Assembly: GCF_002097535.1 (NCBI RefSeq)
Contig: NZ_CP020772.1
Span: 1,612,001-1,676,000 of the forward strand
From: Halobacillus mangrovi
GTDB taxonomy: Bacteria; Bacillota; Bacilli; Bacillales; Halobacillaceae
Reading direction: 5' to 3'
DNA length: 64,000 nucleotides
Below are positions 28,234-39,079 of this stretch, in pieces. The translations under genes and the position numbers were made by a program. The first letter of the stretch is position 1. Every line of letters begins with the position of its first letter. The notes below the pieces were generated by a model. The model was not told the DNA's origin, ran no database searches, and worked only from the letters and a program-made list of their open reading frames with translations.

Positions 28234-28996
28234 AAGGAAGAAAAAGAACACGAATGGCGCCCCGAAATGGATGACAACTTATGCAGATATGATTACCTTA
28301 ATTCTTGTGTTTTTTGTGCTTCTGTTTTCCATGTCTCAAATAAACTTAGTCAAATTTGATGCGGTAGCGGAATCATTCAAAAACAGAATGATTTTTGATT
28401 TTTATCCATCACCATTAATAAACAAACATCCTACAGAGCAATCAAAAATTAAGGAGAATGGGGAAAAAAACAATGAATTTGAACTGCCGCTGGAAGACCC
28501 GGACAATATGGCAGAAATACAGAAAGAAGAAGAAAAATTAGAAGATCTGAAAAAAGAAATAGACCAATACTTAGAAGATAATCAGCTGAATGATCTCATT
28601 TCGGCAAATGAAACAGAGCGAGGAATCGTCCTTGTTCTTGAAGAACAGCTTTTGTTTGAAACGAGTAAAGCAGAGATCCTCGATAGTGCAAAACCATTCT
28701 TATCAAAAGTAGGAACTCTACTAAAGAACATCCCTAATTTTGTAAAGGTGGAAGGACATACAGATAATCGTCAAATATCTACCTACCGATATCCATCGAA
28801 TTGGGAACTCTCAGCTGCAAGGGCAAGCAGTGTAATTAGATACCTGCTCTCAAATACAGAAAAACTTAGCCCTGAGCGATTTACTGCCGTGGCTTATGGA
28901 GAAACCAAGCCGGTAGCACCGAACGATTCTGAAGAAAATTGGAGAAAGAATCGCAGGGTAGAAATTGTGATCCTTAATCCTGTGAATGAGAGTTAA
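28223..28996 (+). CDS. motS: MotS (MotB-like Na+-driven stator subunit)
   Basis: A 257-residue MotB-family protein with a short basic cytoplasmic tail, one membrane helix at about 22-38 with the ion-binding aspartate Asp22, a linker, and a C-terminal OmpA domain (about 125-250, VEGHTDNR and LSAARASSV) that grips peptidoglycan. Gene order ccpA-motP-motS identifies it as the Na+-type MotS rather than MotB. ATG at 28223 overlaps the motP end, with GAGGA at 28209-28213. Longer starts lie inside motP without a better site. Confidence 0.88.
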   Translation: MKLRRKKKNTNGAPKWMTTYADMITLILVFFVLLFSMSQINLVKFDAVAESFKNRMIFDFYPSPLINKHPTEQSKIKENGEKNNEFELPLEDPDNMAEIQKEEEKLEDLKKEIDQYLEDNQLNDLISANETERGIVLVLEEQLLFETSKAEILDSAKPFLSKVGTLLKNIPNFVKVEGHTDNRQISTYRYPSNWELSAARASSVIRYLLSNTEKLSPERFTAVAYGETKPVAPNDSEENWRKNRRVEIVILNPVNES

Positions 28997-29001
28997 CTAT
29001 T

Positions 29002-29036
29002 AAAAAGACCACTACACGAGCTGTAGTGGTCTTTTT
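29002..29036. terminator. Bidirectional terminator between motS and acuC
   Basis: A perfect 15-bp stem (29002-29016 with 29022-29036) carries five A on one side and five T on the other. Confidence 0.9.
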
Positions 29037-29073
29037 GTGAAACTATAGAACTATATTACTACCTGAAAATTTC

Positions 29074-30249
29074 TTAAAAAGAGTTGTTAAACCGTTTTTG
29101 GTTAAGTATAAGTTGTAAAGACTTTTCAAGGATCTTCTCATTCTTTTCTTCAATTTCTTTCCGTCTTGGTATAGGTTTATAGCTTCCATCCGGATCATGC
29201 CAGTACTCGGGTAAAGGAACAGGAGATTCCTTTTGCCATTTCTCGAGCCAGTTCTCTGGCAGATTCCCTTCAAAAGGGGTGTCATCGAGCATGATTTTCC
29301 AGATTTGAGACCAAGCTCTGGGTACGACACGCCATATGTCATAACCCCCGCCACCAAGAGCAATCCAACGCCCGTCGCAATATTTATGAGCTAGTTCATG
29401 GGCTACTTGTGGAATTCTTTCATAGATCTTCATCGTTGAGCTTAAATGAGTAAGAGGGTCTAAAAAATGGGCATCTGCGCCATTTTGAGTAACGATTACA
29501 TCTGGTTTAAAAAACTCTACGACTTCTCTGAGAGCGGATTCATAGACATGTAGAAAAGATCCATCTTCTGTAAATGCATCAATAGGGAGGTTAAATGAAT
29601 AACCGTATCCTTCTTTTAAGCCGCGCTCGTTTACATTTCCTGTACCAGGAAACAAATACCTTCCTGTTTCATGGATGGAAAATGTGCAAACATTTGGATC
29701 ATCATAAAAGGCCCATTGTACACCATCACCATGATGTGCGTCCGTATCTACATACAACACCTTATAGTCATATTTTTTTCGAATGTATTTGATCCCGACA
29801 GCTCCATCATTATAGATGCAAAAACCAGATGCCTTCCTCTCAAAACCGTGATGGAGGCCACCACCGAGATTCAAAGCATGCTGTACATGGCCTTCAAGTA
29901 CGGCATCAATGGCAGATAGAGTACTGCCTACAAGGAGCTTCGAAGCTTCATGCATTCCTTCGAACATGGGTGTATCTTCCGTGCCAATGCCAAATTCCAT
30001 GCCTTCTTCTTCCGAAAGCATCCCTTTACTAGCTTTTTGAACAGCCTGTAAATAGGTCTTACTGTGAGCAAGTGCCAACTCATCTTCTGTTGCATATCGA
30101 GGTGAGATCAAATGAGTGTCAAGTAAGGCTTGACTGTTTTCCAAAAGTTCTTTAGTCAAAATAACTCGCATCTGATTGAAAGGGTGGTCATCCCTAAAAC
30201 GATAAGTCGTAAACTTGTCCGAAAAAACGAAGCCAGCATGACAACTCAT
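29074..30249 (-). CDS. acuC: Acetoin utilization protein AcuC (histone deacetylase family)
   Basis: A 391-residue zinc-dependent deacetylase. Active-site motifs seen are NLGGGLHHG (tandem histidines), VDTDAHHGDGV and the metal/substrate QNGADAHFLDPL, plus ALGGGGYD. In B. subtilis AcuC deacetylates proteins acetylated by AcuA, in particular acetyl-CoA synthetase. The ATG at 30249 overlaps the acuB stop (ATGA), so the two are coupled. Confidence 0.93.
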   Translation of the reverse strand: MSCHAGFVFSDKFTTYRFRDDHPFNQMRVILTKELLENSQALLDTHLISPRYATEDELALAHSKTYLQAVQKASKGMLSEEEGMEFGIGTEDTPMFEGMHEASKLLVGSTLSAIDAVLEGHVQHALNLGGGLHHGFERKASGFCIYNDGAVGIKYIRKKYDYKVLYVDTDAHHGDGVQWAFYDDPNVCTFSIHETGRYLFPGTGNVNERGLKEGYGYSFNLPIDAFTEDGSFLHVYESALREVVEFFKPDVIVTQNGADAHFLDPLTHLSSTMKIYERIPQVAHELAHKYCDGRWIALGGGGYDIWRVVPRAWSQIWKIMLDDTPFEGNLPENWLEKWQKESPVPLPEYWHDPDGSYKPIPRRKEIEEKNEKILEKSLQLILNQKRFNNSF

Positions 30250-30893
30250 GATTGCATCCCTGGCATTTTCGGCCACAATACTTCGTAGCCTGCTGATTTC
30301 AAGTCTTCGATAGTAGGGAGGGGGTTCATCGTCTGTATACGAACTACAATAATTTTGTACTTTGGATCGGGTTTATATGGGTAAATTAAAACAGAGCTGA
30401 TGTTGACCTTTCTTTTCCCGAAAACTTGTGTGACTTGAGGTAAAATCCCCGGCTTGTTGATGACCTTTACTTCAATCTGAGAGCTTTGAACATGGGTTCC
30501 CGTCAATTGTATAAGTGTGTAAAGCATATCTTTCTCCGTAATAATTCCTACAAGAATATCATTTCTAGTAACAGGCACGCATGCGATTTCCTGTTCATAA
30601 AAGATAGAAGCCACTTCCTCCACAAAGTCTAAAGGATGAACAGTAGTGACAGGATAAGTCATGATGGACTCAATTGGGTTTTTTAATTCCTCTGGACTTG
30701 TACCCTTTTCAAAAATCGAAGGACTGGCGTCTCTGACATCACGGTCTGACACAATTCCAATTACTCGTTTTTCCTCATCAACGATAGGAAGGTGCCTAAT
30801 ATGGTGCTCGTGCAATAATTTGAGAGCGGTTTCAATAGTGTCCTTGGCTGTTAATGTAATGACATCCGTCTTCATTACTTCTTCGACTAACAT
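30246..30893 (-). CDS. acuB: AcuB, CBS-CBS-ACT protein
   Basis: A 215-residue protein with two CBS domains (about 1-60 and 75-130), which usually bind adenine nucleotides, and a C-terminal ACT-like domain (about 138-210) with KVINKPGILPQV. It belongs to the acetoin/acetate utilisation operon and is probably an energy or metabolite sensor for the AcuA/AcuC acetylation cycle. It starts five bases after the acuA stop. Confidence 0.92.
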   Translation of the reverse strand: MLVEEVMKTDVITLTAKDTIETALKLLHEHHIRHLPIVDEEKRVIGIVSDRDVRDASPSIFEKGTSPEELKNPIESIMTYPVTTVHPLDFVEEVASIFYEQEIACVPVTRNDILVGIITEKDMLYTLIQLTGTHVQSSQIEVKVINKPGILPQVTQVFGKRKVNISSVLIYPYKPDPKYKIIVVRIQTMNPLPTIEDLKSAGYEVLWPKMPGMQS

Positions 30894-30898
30894 AATGA

Positions 30899-31546
30899 CT
30901 ACCTCCTTGATTCACGATACTGATGCCTTGTTAGAAAGCGAAGTCGATCAAATTGTTTAATAGATGATTCTGGTACGTTCTCTCCAATTCTGACCATTAA
31001 GCAATTAGCAGGGTGTGAAATGATTTCAGGATCATCGGTAGGAGATGGAGTTAGACCACCTGCTGCCATCATTTTTTCCATTACTTTTCTGTAATCCCAA
31101 ATGTTTAATCTTGTCCCTTTCAAATCCCAATGCCAATAGTATTCGGTAGAAATAATGATATAGTTTTCCATGTAATCATCTCTCATGGAGACTTCCAGCA
31201 GTCGCGATCCAATACGGTAGCCTCTGAATCCCGGAATGACTTCAATGGCACCAAGCTCGATCAGATCTTCCATATTCCCTTCTGACCATCGTTCAAGAGG
31301 GTCGGGGTGTAAATATGTTACATATCCAATAATGTTTTCGTTATGTCTTGCGATGATGATTCGTCCTTCTTCGAAATCTGCAATTTTCTTAATGGCATCA
31401 AACTGTTTTTCGGAAGGACGGAAGGCTGTGAGTTTTTCATCAAAGGTGTAGTCTGCCATATCTTCAGAAGTTACAGGTCCTTCAATAACAACTGGACCGT
31501 GCTCAGAGTCGAATGTTTCAAAATTATAGGTCTTTTCGTGCTTCAT
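30899..31546 (-). CDS. acuA: AcuA, GNAT-family protein acetyltransferase
   Basis: A 215-residue GNAT enzyme with acetyl-CoA binding region ELGAIEVIPGFRGYRIGSRLLE at about 112-133 (motif A, given in part: GFRGYRIGSRL). In B. subtilis AcuA acetylates and inactivates acetyl-CoA synthetase AcsA. The acsA gene that lies divergently upstream in B. subtilis is absent here; a penicillin-binding protein gene occupies that side. Confidence 0.92.
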   Translation of the reverse strand: MKHEKTYNFETFDSEHGPVVIEGPVTSEDMADYTFDEKLTAFRPSEKQFDAIKKIADFEEGRIIIARHNENIIGYVTYLHPDPLERWSEGNMEDLIELGAIEVIPGFRGYRIGSRLLEVSMRDDYMENYIIISTEYYWHWDLKGTRLNIWDYRKVMEKMMAAGGLTPSPTDDPEIISHPANCLMVRIGENVPESSIKQFDRLRFLTRHQYRESRR

Positions 31547-31634
31547 TCATTCACCACCTGACAGAATTAGTAGAAAATTATGGCTTTTTATTCATTATAC
31601 ATGATATAGATAGAATTTAAATTAACCATAGAGA

Positions 31635-31670
31635 ATAAAAAGCTCCAATCTTTAAAAAGATTGGAGCTTT
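31635..31670 (-). terminator. Terminator after the class A PBP gene
   Basis: A perfect 15-bp stem (31639-31653 with 31656-31670) is followed on the minus strand by TTTTTATTC. It separates the PBP gene from acuABC. Confidence 0.8.
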
Positions 31671-31688
31671 ATTAATTTATTTATCAAT

Positions 31689-34600
31689 TTAGTTTTCACC
31701 AGATCCACCGTCGTCAGACCCTCCGCTGCCGGAGCCGTCATCGCCGGAGTTGTTACCTCCGGATCCTTCGTCGTCAGCTCCGCCATCATCGGATCCGCTC
31801 CCCCCAGAATCATCTCCGCCATTGTTACCGGAATCATCTCCGTCGGAGCTTCCATCGTCAGAGCCTTGATCACCGGAGTTTTCTCCGCCGGATTCACCGC
31901 TATCGGAGCCTTCACTATCTGAATCATCATTGCCGGAAGAGCCGCTGTCTGAGTCACCATTACCAGAAGAGTTGCTATTGTCGGGCCCTGAATTTCCTGA
32001 ACTATTATCATTGGAACTGCCATTATTTGATCCTCCACTGTTGGATCCGTTATTAGCGTTCCCTTGATCTGGTTCAGGTTCAGGTTCAGGCTCTGGTTCA
32101 GGTTCTGGAGCTCCTGGATTACCGACAGTCGTTGTCGAAGATAATCCTGATGATTCTCCAAAGTAGTCTACCGCTCTTACTGCATAAATGCCTACTTCTC
32201 CAGAGAAACTTAACGAAGTACTAGTGGTACTGCCTATAAGTGAGAATGATCCACCAGGGGATGACGCTTTATAGACACGGTAACCGACTACATCGTTGCT
32301 CGCAGATGAGCTCCAATTAATGGCAGAACCACTTGCTGATACAGAGCCTGGAGCGGAAGGTGATTGTCCGTCATTGTCGATTGAAGATTTTGTTGAACCA
32401 ATCGAGCTGGAAGACGGTAAGGCTACATTTGACCATGAGCCTGAATTAGGGAGCAGTTCTTTTAATACCTCTGAACTTGTATACCCTTTGTCTTCAAGGA
32501 ATTCAGGGCTCAACGTTACGCCTCCTTGGTCCATGATGAACTCTCTAGGAGTGTTAGGCCCTGCAACGACCAATTGATCTTTGACTTTCACAAAGTCGCC
32601 GCTGATTAGACTGTCGTCCACTTTGGTTGGCGCATATTCAGCATTGTAAATATCACTTCGTGACAATCCTACGGATGAGCATAAGTCAGAAGCCAGTAAG
32701 CCGGATGTTGCACAGTAGCTGCGTGTAACGAGTCCACCAGGGCTTTGGAAGCCGCTTTCTGGGATCATTACGTCTGGGCGAACTTCAGATGCTGCATTGA
32801 CGACATCTGCCCAAATAGACTGAGTACGTTGATAATAGCTATTATCTATTCGCTGCTCTTCACCAAATCCAGTCCATGTACCAACAGTAACATTTGGGTT
32901 TGTTGCAACAAACCAGGAGTCTCGCCTAAATTGAGACGTACCAGTCTTTCCTGCCCAATCGACACCGGGATTTGATAGACGGCCTCGAACTGCAGAACCT
33001 GTACCGTAATCTAGAACATCCCTCATCATGTCTATAGTTAGATAAGATGTTTGTGGACTAAACACCTCTGTTTTTTCACCTTTATGTTGATAAATGACTT
33101 CTCCATCTTTGGTTTCGATTTTATCGATCATATAAGCATCAATGAAATTACCTGAGTTTGCAAAAGTAGCATAAGCATTGGTTGTTTGTTCAAGTGTAGG
33201 GGATTTCCCTGCGAATGAACCTAATGCTGTTGATGGGTTAGTATAGTCATCATCCTCAGTAACATTAATCCCCATTTTTTCTAAATAGTTCTTAACAGGA
33301 TTCTGGTTAAGAATTTCTACATAAGTTTTAACAGCAGGGATGTTATAAGATTTTGCTAACGCATATCGCGCACTTACCAAACCGTGATGAGTTTCGGAAT
33401 AGTTTTCCAGGTAATCGTTCGTACCGGGGTATTGGTACGGAACATCGGCAATTACAGAGCCAGGTTGTGAGGCACCCAAGTCCATTGCTGGTCCATAAAC
33501 TAGAATCGGTTTAGCCGTACTTCCTATGGATCTATGGGCTTCAGTAGCATGGTTAAGCTGTTCCTTTTCAAAATCTGCACCGCCTATAAATCCTAAGATT
33601 TTTCCGCTGGAGTTTTCGATAACCATACTAGCCAATTGTAGTGGGAGTGTCACAGCTTCTCCATCTTCAGTTTTTTTAATCTCACTTTGCTGGGTTGGCC
33701 AGTAACGATCGCTTTGAGTATAGGAATCTCTTACATTTTGTAGAGCATCATAGACTCCTTTATCTATCGTTGTATGAATCTTGTAACCACCTGAGGTTAA
33801 TCGACGTTCTGCTAGAGTATAGTATTCTTCCGCTAGCGCATCGTCCTCTGCCAGGTCTTTTTCGGTATGCCCATTTTCTTTCATCAATTGCTTTCTGATG
33901 ATTTCTTCAGCTCTCTTCTCAACTTCTGGAGTTAGAGCTGGATACCTCGAATTCGCTGATTCTGTATCTTCTGCGAGGGTTTCCTTCGTAAGCTTAAATT
34001 TAAGTGCCTCATCATATTCAGCTTGAGTGATGTACTCTGCTTCATACATTCGTTCCAGTACTTCACGCATACGGTCTAAACCTGGTTCTAAGGCTTCTTT
34101 TGATTTTAATGAACCATCGTTATTGAAAGGAGTGTAAGCGAATGGGGCTTGAGGAAGGCCTGCGATAAAAGCAGATTGAGCAATGGACAATTCACTTGCA
34201 TCAACGCCGAAAATCCCTTCAGCAGCCGTTTGGGCTCCTGCTACATTCTGACCGTTCGTATTTCTACCAAAAGGTACGATATTTAAGTACGCTTCTAAGA
34301 TTTCATCTTTTTCGAAGAATCGTTCTACTCTAAGCGCAAGGAGCATTTCCTTAGCTTTCCTTTCAAAAGAGACTTCATTAGTGAGGATCTGGTTTTTAAC
34401 GATTTGCTGGGTAAGGGTACTCCCTCCGGTTTTAACTGAGGAGTTAGTTACTTCCTGTACGATCGCACGCATGACCGCTTTTGGAACAACACCGCTATGT
34501 TCGTTAAAATATTCGTCCTCTGTAGCAATGACGGCATGTTGCAGATGATTACTGATTTGATCCAATTGCACTTCTTCACGATAAAGATCCGATTGAACTT

Positions 34601-34916
34601 TTCCGAGCATCGTTTCTTCATCATTAAAATAAATCTCTGAAGTTTCAGCATAGTTGTAGATACTATCTTTCATTTCTGCTTCACTTCTAATAGATTCATC
34701 TTTTACAAGAGATGCAAAATAACCAGCGCCGACACCTCCGGCAAAAAAGAGACCGATCACACCAATGATGATAAAAAATAAGATGACGTTCCAGGCGACA
34801 TCAAAGGTGATCCGTGAGTTTCTTTGGATTTTCCCTTTTTGCCATAAAGTGATAAAAGTCGACTTTAATGACTCAAAATCCAGTTTATTTCGTCCGTTCT
34901 TCTGGTTATTAGACAT
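31689..34916 (-). CDS. Class A penicillin-binding protein with FnIII domain and acidic tail
   Basis: A 1075-residue bifunctional cell-wall synthase. One membrane anchor lies near residues 42-68. A GT51 glycosyltransferase (about 100-280) has the EDEYFNEHSG motif and the GGSTLTQQ segment. The transpeptidase has catalytic SxxK in RSIGSTAKP (about 467), SYN near 520 and KTGTS near 656. Residues about 855-930 are a fibronectin III domain, then a Pro-Glu repeat, then about 115 residues of only Ser, Gly, Asp, Asn and Glu. This resembles PBP1 (PonA) with an unusually long tail. ATG at 34916 follows GGAGG. The tail-coding DNA is a low-complexity GA/TC-biased tract. Confidence 0.9.
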   Translation of the reverse strand: MSNNQKNGRNKLDFESLKSTFITLWQKGKIQRNSRITFDVAWNVILFFIIIGVIGLFFAGGVGAGYFASLVKDESIRSEAEMKDSIYNYAETSEIYFNDEETMLGKVQSDLYREEVQLDQISNHLQHAVIATEDEYFNEHSGVVPKAVMRAIVQEVTNSSVKTGGSTLTQQIVKNQILTNEVSFERKAKEMLLALRVERFFEKDEILEAYLNIVPFGRNTNGQNVAGAQTAAEGIFGVDASELSIAQSAFIAGLPQAPFAYTPFNNDGSLKSKEALEPGLDRMREVLERMYEAEYITQAEYDEALKFKLTKETLAEDTESANSRYPALTPEVEKRAEEIIRKQLMKENGHTEKDLAEDDALAEEYYTLAERRLTSGGYKIHTTIDKGVYDALQNVRDSYTQSDRYWPTQQSEIKKTEDGEAVTLPLQLASMVIENSSGKILGFIGGADFEKEQLNHATEAHRSIGSTAKPILVYGPAMDLGASQPGSVIADVPYQYPGTNDYLENYSETHHGLVSARYALAKSYNIPAVKTYVEILNQNPVKNYLEKMGINVTEDDDYTNPSTALGSFAGKSPTLEQTTNAYATFANSGNFIDAYMIDKIETKDGEVIYQHKGEKTEVFSPQTSYLTIDMMRDVLDYGTGSAVRGRLSNPGVDWAGKTGTSQFRRDSWFVATNPNVTVGTWTGFGEEQRIDNSYYQRTQSIWADVVNAASEVRPDVMIPESGFQSPGGLVTRSYCATSGLLASDLCSSVGLSRSDIYNAEYAPTKVDDSLISGDFVKVKDQLVVAGPNTPREFIMDQGGVTLSPEFLEDKGYTSSEVLKELLPNSGSWSNVALPSSSSIGSTKSSIDNDGQSPSAPGSVSASGSAINWSSSASNDVVGYRVYKASSPGGSFSLIGSTTSTSLSFSGEVGIYAVRAVDYFGESSGLSSTTTVGNPGAPEPEPEPEPEPEPDQGNANNGSNSGGSNNGSSNDNSSGNSGPDNSNSSGNGDSDSGSSGNDDSDSEGSDSGESGGENSGDQGSDDGSSDGDDSGNNGGDDSGGSGSDDGGADDEGSGGNNSGDDGSGSGGSDDGGSGEN

Positions 34917-35039
34917 AATAATACCTCCTAAAAAATCCAATCTATATTATAACACAGGCATTTAGATTAGGACATATTTCCAAGCGCGGTTTTTATTGCT
35001 TTTTGACTATAGATGTGATAAATATAGTACTACAAAGTT

Positions 35040-35272
35040 TATAATCGTGCGTTGAAGGATTGGAGTAGAAAACAAATCAATGCTACAGAGAACTGACGGG
35101 TGGTGCAAGTCAGTGCAAATTTGTTTTTGAATTACGACCTGGAGCAATCTTCTGGTATGAATCAGAAGACGGTGATGTGAAGCCGTTATCTATTGAAGTG
35201 GCACTTAATGTGCAACAAGGGTGGTACCGCGAAGAGACCTCGTCCCTTTTTCAGGGATGAGGTCTCTTTTTT
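35040..35272 (+). promoter_or_regulatory. Tyrosine T-box leader of tyrS
   Basis: This leader has all the parts of a T-box: a stem I (AAGGATTG near 35055 with CAATCTTC near 35146), an apical GGTGGTGCAAG, the candidate specifier codon TAC at 35133-35135 (tyrosine), the invariant T-box AAGGGTGGTACCGCG at 35217-35231, and a terminator hairpin (about 35234-35266) ending in seven T. Uncharged tRNA-Tyr would bind and switch on tyrS 60 bases downstream. Confidence 0.93.
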
Positions 35273-35295
35273 TATTGCTCAATTCTATTTGATAA

Positions 35296-36600
<1,305 letters not shown>

Positions 36601-36602
36601 CT

Positions 36603-36642
36603 GGAAAAAGCCTCACAGACTCTGAACTGTGAGGTTTTTTCT
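36603..36642 (+). terminator. Terminator after tyrS
   Basis: A 12-bp stem GCCTCACAG...CTGTGAGG is followed by six T. Confidence 0.85.
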
Positions 36643-36666
36643 TAAATATCCATAAAAACCCATATT

Positions 36667-37565
36667 TTATACAGCACCTACTAGCAAAAGGAGTAATGGA
36701 ACAGTGACAACACTGATTAAAGTTGAAGAAAAGGTACTATAGGATACAAGCTGCGGGTCAGTATTGTATTAAAGAGAATAAAGGGTCGTATTTGTCGCAG
36801 TGGGCATTCCAGCAAGTACCACCAAAATACCTGTAAGCACGGGGTCGACGCCAATTATGGAAGTCAGTATCACAGCAATAACAGGTGATAATATTAATCT
36901 GATAGAATTAATTGTTACAAGATCACTTCTTTTGACAGAGTAGCCAGCTGCATTCCTAATACATGCATGATCGTAGGGCTAGTAGCATCAGCTACAAGGT
37001 TTACAGCTTGCATAATAAATGTCGGTACAGTCCAGTCAAATAATTGAGCGGATAAACCAAAAATAACAGCGTGATTAATGGGCATACGTATAATTTTTAA
37101 AAGCGATTCTTTCATAGTATGGGTGCTATGGCTGCTCCCTTTTGCAGCATAATAGAGGCCGACGGTATTCATCAAAAGAGATTGAATGACCATCATAATG
37201 ATGGCATACTTCACTCCATTTTCTCCATAAGCGAACAAAATAATAGGAACCCCATAATTTCCGCTATTCATAAAAACACTCGATAAGATAAAAGCCGAGG
37301 ATCTTGACCTCGGCATCTTCTGAACTCTCGTTACGAGAGTTACGATAACGATTAATATCAACATTAAACCTAAGCAAAATAGTACAATATAGAGATAATC
37401 TAATGTTACTTCATTATTGTAAAAGGTGCGAAAAGCTAGAAAGGGATACATTAAATAAAGACCAGCTGTCGAGATGGATTTTCGGTCGAAACCGATATTT
37501 TTCTGACCAATGTATCCTATGGAAAAAATAATAAACGCAGGCAGGACGATAAGAATTACTTCCAT
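36667..37565 (-). pseudogene. AEC-family permease (auxin efflux carrier-like), inactivated
   Basis: An intact N-terminal 212 residues (about six membrane helices, FMNSGNYGVPI motif) run to MQLATLSK. One A is then missing in an A-run near 36936-36941 and the true frame continues as RSDLVTINSIRL...VLAGMPTATNTTLYSL. A further in-frame TAA replaces what should be a sense codon before YNTDPQLVSYSTF, and the frame ends at TAA 36667. The restored protein would be about 299 residues, normal for this family of organic-acid/auxin carriers. Two independent lesions argue for a true pseudogene. Confidence 0.82.
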
Positions 37566-37613
37566 TAGCTTTCAGCCTTTCATTTCAGTGTGCTTTTATA
37601 TTCTAGCTCCGTG

Positions 37614-38939
37614 CTAAAATAGTGGAATAATTATTCCGGCGAGTAATAGAATTAGAGCACCGCCTAGTCGAGATGAAATTTGCGCAAAAGGCATAAGTTC
37701 CATTCTTCTCGAAGCAGAAAGTACGGCCACATCTCCTGTCCCACCCATGTTAGCCATGCACAATCCAGCTGTAATGGCAGATTCAATTGGATAGAAGCCA
37801 ACGAGTTTACCGAGCAGACCGGCCCCAAGGATTGCTCCTAATACAACACCGAATACAGTCAAAATATATTGTAAAGTCAAAGCTTCAAGGACTGTATTTA
37901 AATCTGTATAGGCAATACCAATTCCGAACAATAACGCTAAGGTCCAGTTATTGGCTACAAATTTGTACCATTGGCTTGCACCTTCGATTACATTTTTAGG
38001 GATAATATCAGCTATTTTAGCAATAGCAACAATAATAATCATCAAGGCGTAAGGGTGAAGGGGAATATAATCTCCTAATAATCCTCCCAGAGCAAAGAAG
38101 GTAATTGCTGCAAGAAGGCCAATTCCCATTTTTTGAATGTCATACGAATGCTTTTCTTCTTCGTATTTAAACCCACTGATTAATCTCCCGTTACCTGTAA
38201 GTGAAGGAATTTTAGAACCAAGAAGGTTAAGCATACTGGCTAGTACGATAGCGAACACGTTTCCTAATGCCAATGCGGGAACCAATATAGAGATATAGTA
38301 GCTGGGGTCATTTCCCATAATTTCAGAATAAATTTGACTCATAGGGACCGCTCCGGCTCCCATTCCACCGCCCATAATAGGCATGGTGATCACTAGGATA
38401 GCATCTCTTAAAGAAAATCCTGCAAGACTTCCTAGCAATCCTGCAATAAGGATTGCGCCGACAATTGCTCCAAAAATAGGTATAAAATATCTTAATCCAA
38501 CTTTAACAAGTATTTGTTTATTCATGCCTAAGATACTGCCTGTTATTAAAGCAGCAATATAGAAGTTCAAGAATCCACCATCTTTCATAAACTGCGTCAT
38601 GGTTGTTACGGATGCTTCAGGTAACCAGCCCATATATACCATGAAGGCTGCTCCAAAGATAGCCACAATCGCACCGCCGCCTAAAAATGTTTTTACAATT
38701 GGCGTGTTATCTCCAATCCATCCAAATAATTCACCGAATACAATCATTAAGAGTAAGCTTCCAATCATCCCGCCAGGTAAATTACCTGTGTATAAACTAA
38801 TAAGAGTAATTAATCCAAAGATCCCAAACCATAATGTTGGCATTCCAAAGATAGTAAACGATTTTTTCTTTGGTGGTTCTTCAGTTACCATTTGATTTTC
38901 CTGCTGAACATAATCCAAATTGCTGGCTGTCTGTGCCAT
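37614..38939 (-). CDS. 2-hydroxycarboxylate transporter (2HCT: malate/citrate-type)
   Basis: A 441-residue symporter with about eleven membrane segments and the two reentrant-loop signatures of the family: IMGGGMGAGAVPMSQ (about 188-202) and MANMGGTGDVAVLSA near 400. Family members (MaeN, CimH, CitS) take up malate, citrate or related acids with Na+ or H+. Which acid cannot be told. ATG at 38939 follows AAAGGAG. The adjacent two-component system probably induces it, and a cre site sits 26 bases upstream. Confidence 0.88.
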   Translation of the reverse strand: MAQTASNLDYVQQENQMVTEEPPKKKSFTIFGMPTLWFGIFGLITLISLYTGNLPGGMIGSLLLMIVFGELFGWIGDNTPIVKTFLGGGAIVAIFGAAFMVYMGWLPEASVTTMTQFMKDGGFLNFYIAALITGSILGMNKQILVKVGLRYFIPIFGAIVGAILIAGLLGSLAGFSLRDAILVITMPIMGGGMGAGAVPMSQIYSEIMGNDPSYYISILVPALALGNVFAIVLASMLNLLGSKIPSLTGNGRLISGFKYEEEKHSYDIQKMGIGLLAAITFFALGGLLGDYIPLHPYALMIIIVAIAKIADIIPKNVIEGASQWYKFVANNWTLALLFGIGIAYTDLNTVLEALTLQYILTVFGVVLGAILGAGLLGKLVGFYPIESAITAGLCMANMGGTGDVAVLSASRRMELMPFAQISSRLGGALILLLAGIIIPLF

Positions 38940-38964
38940 TTTTAACACTCCTTTAGTTGAATTT

Positions 38965-38980
38965 AAGAAAACGCTTCCAA
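38965..38980. promoter_or_regulatory. cre site before the 2HCT transporter
   Basis: AAGAAAACGCTTCCAA matches the CcpA consensus with one mismatch (position 2). It predicts glucose repression of malate/citrate-type uptake. Confidence 0.55.
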
Positions 38981-39055
38981 TGGATTAAATTCAGCATAAG
39001 AAAGTTACCTGGATTTTCATATATTTTGTAAGTATTGTTAGTATTGTAATTAAAG

Positions 39056-39079
39056 AAAGCAGCCGTTAAGGGCTGCTTT
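39056..39079 (-). terminator. Terminator after the response regulator
   Basis: AAAGCAGCC...GGGCTGCTTT hairpin, followed on the minus strand by TCTTTAATT. It touches the stop codon of the regulator gene. Confidence 0.7.

Noticed and set aside
31652..32161. 169-codon frame within the PBP gene
   Set aside because: It is a shadow produced by the low-complexity Ser/Gly/Asp tail codons on the same strand in another frame.
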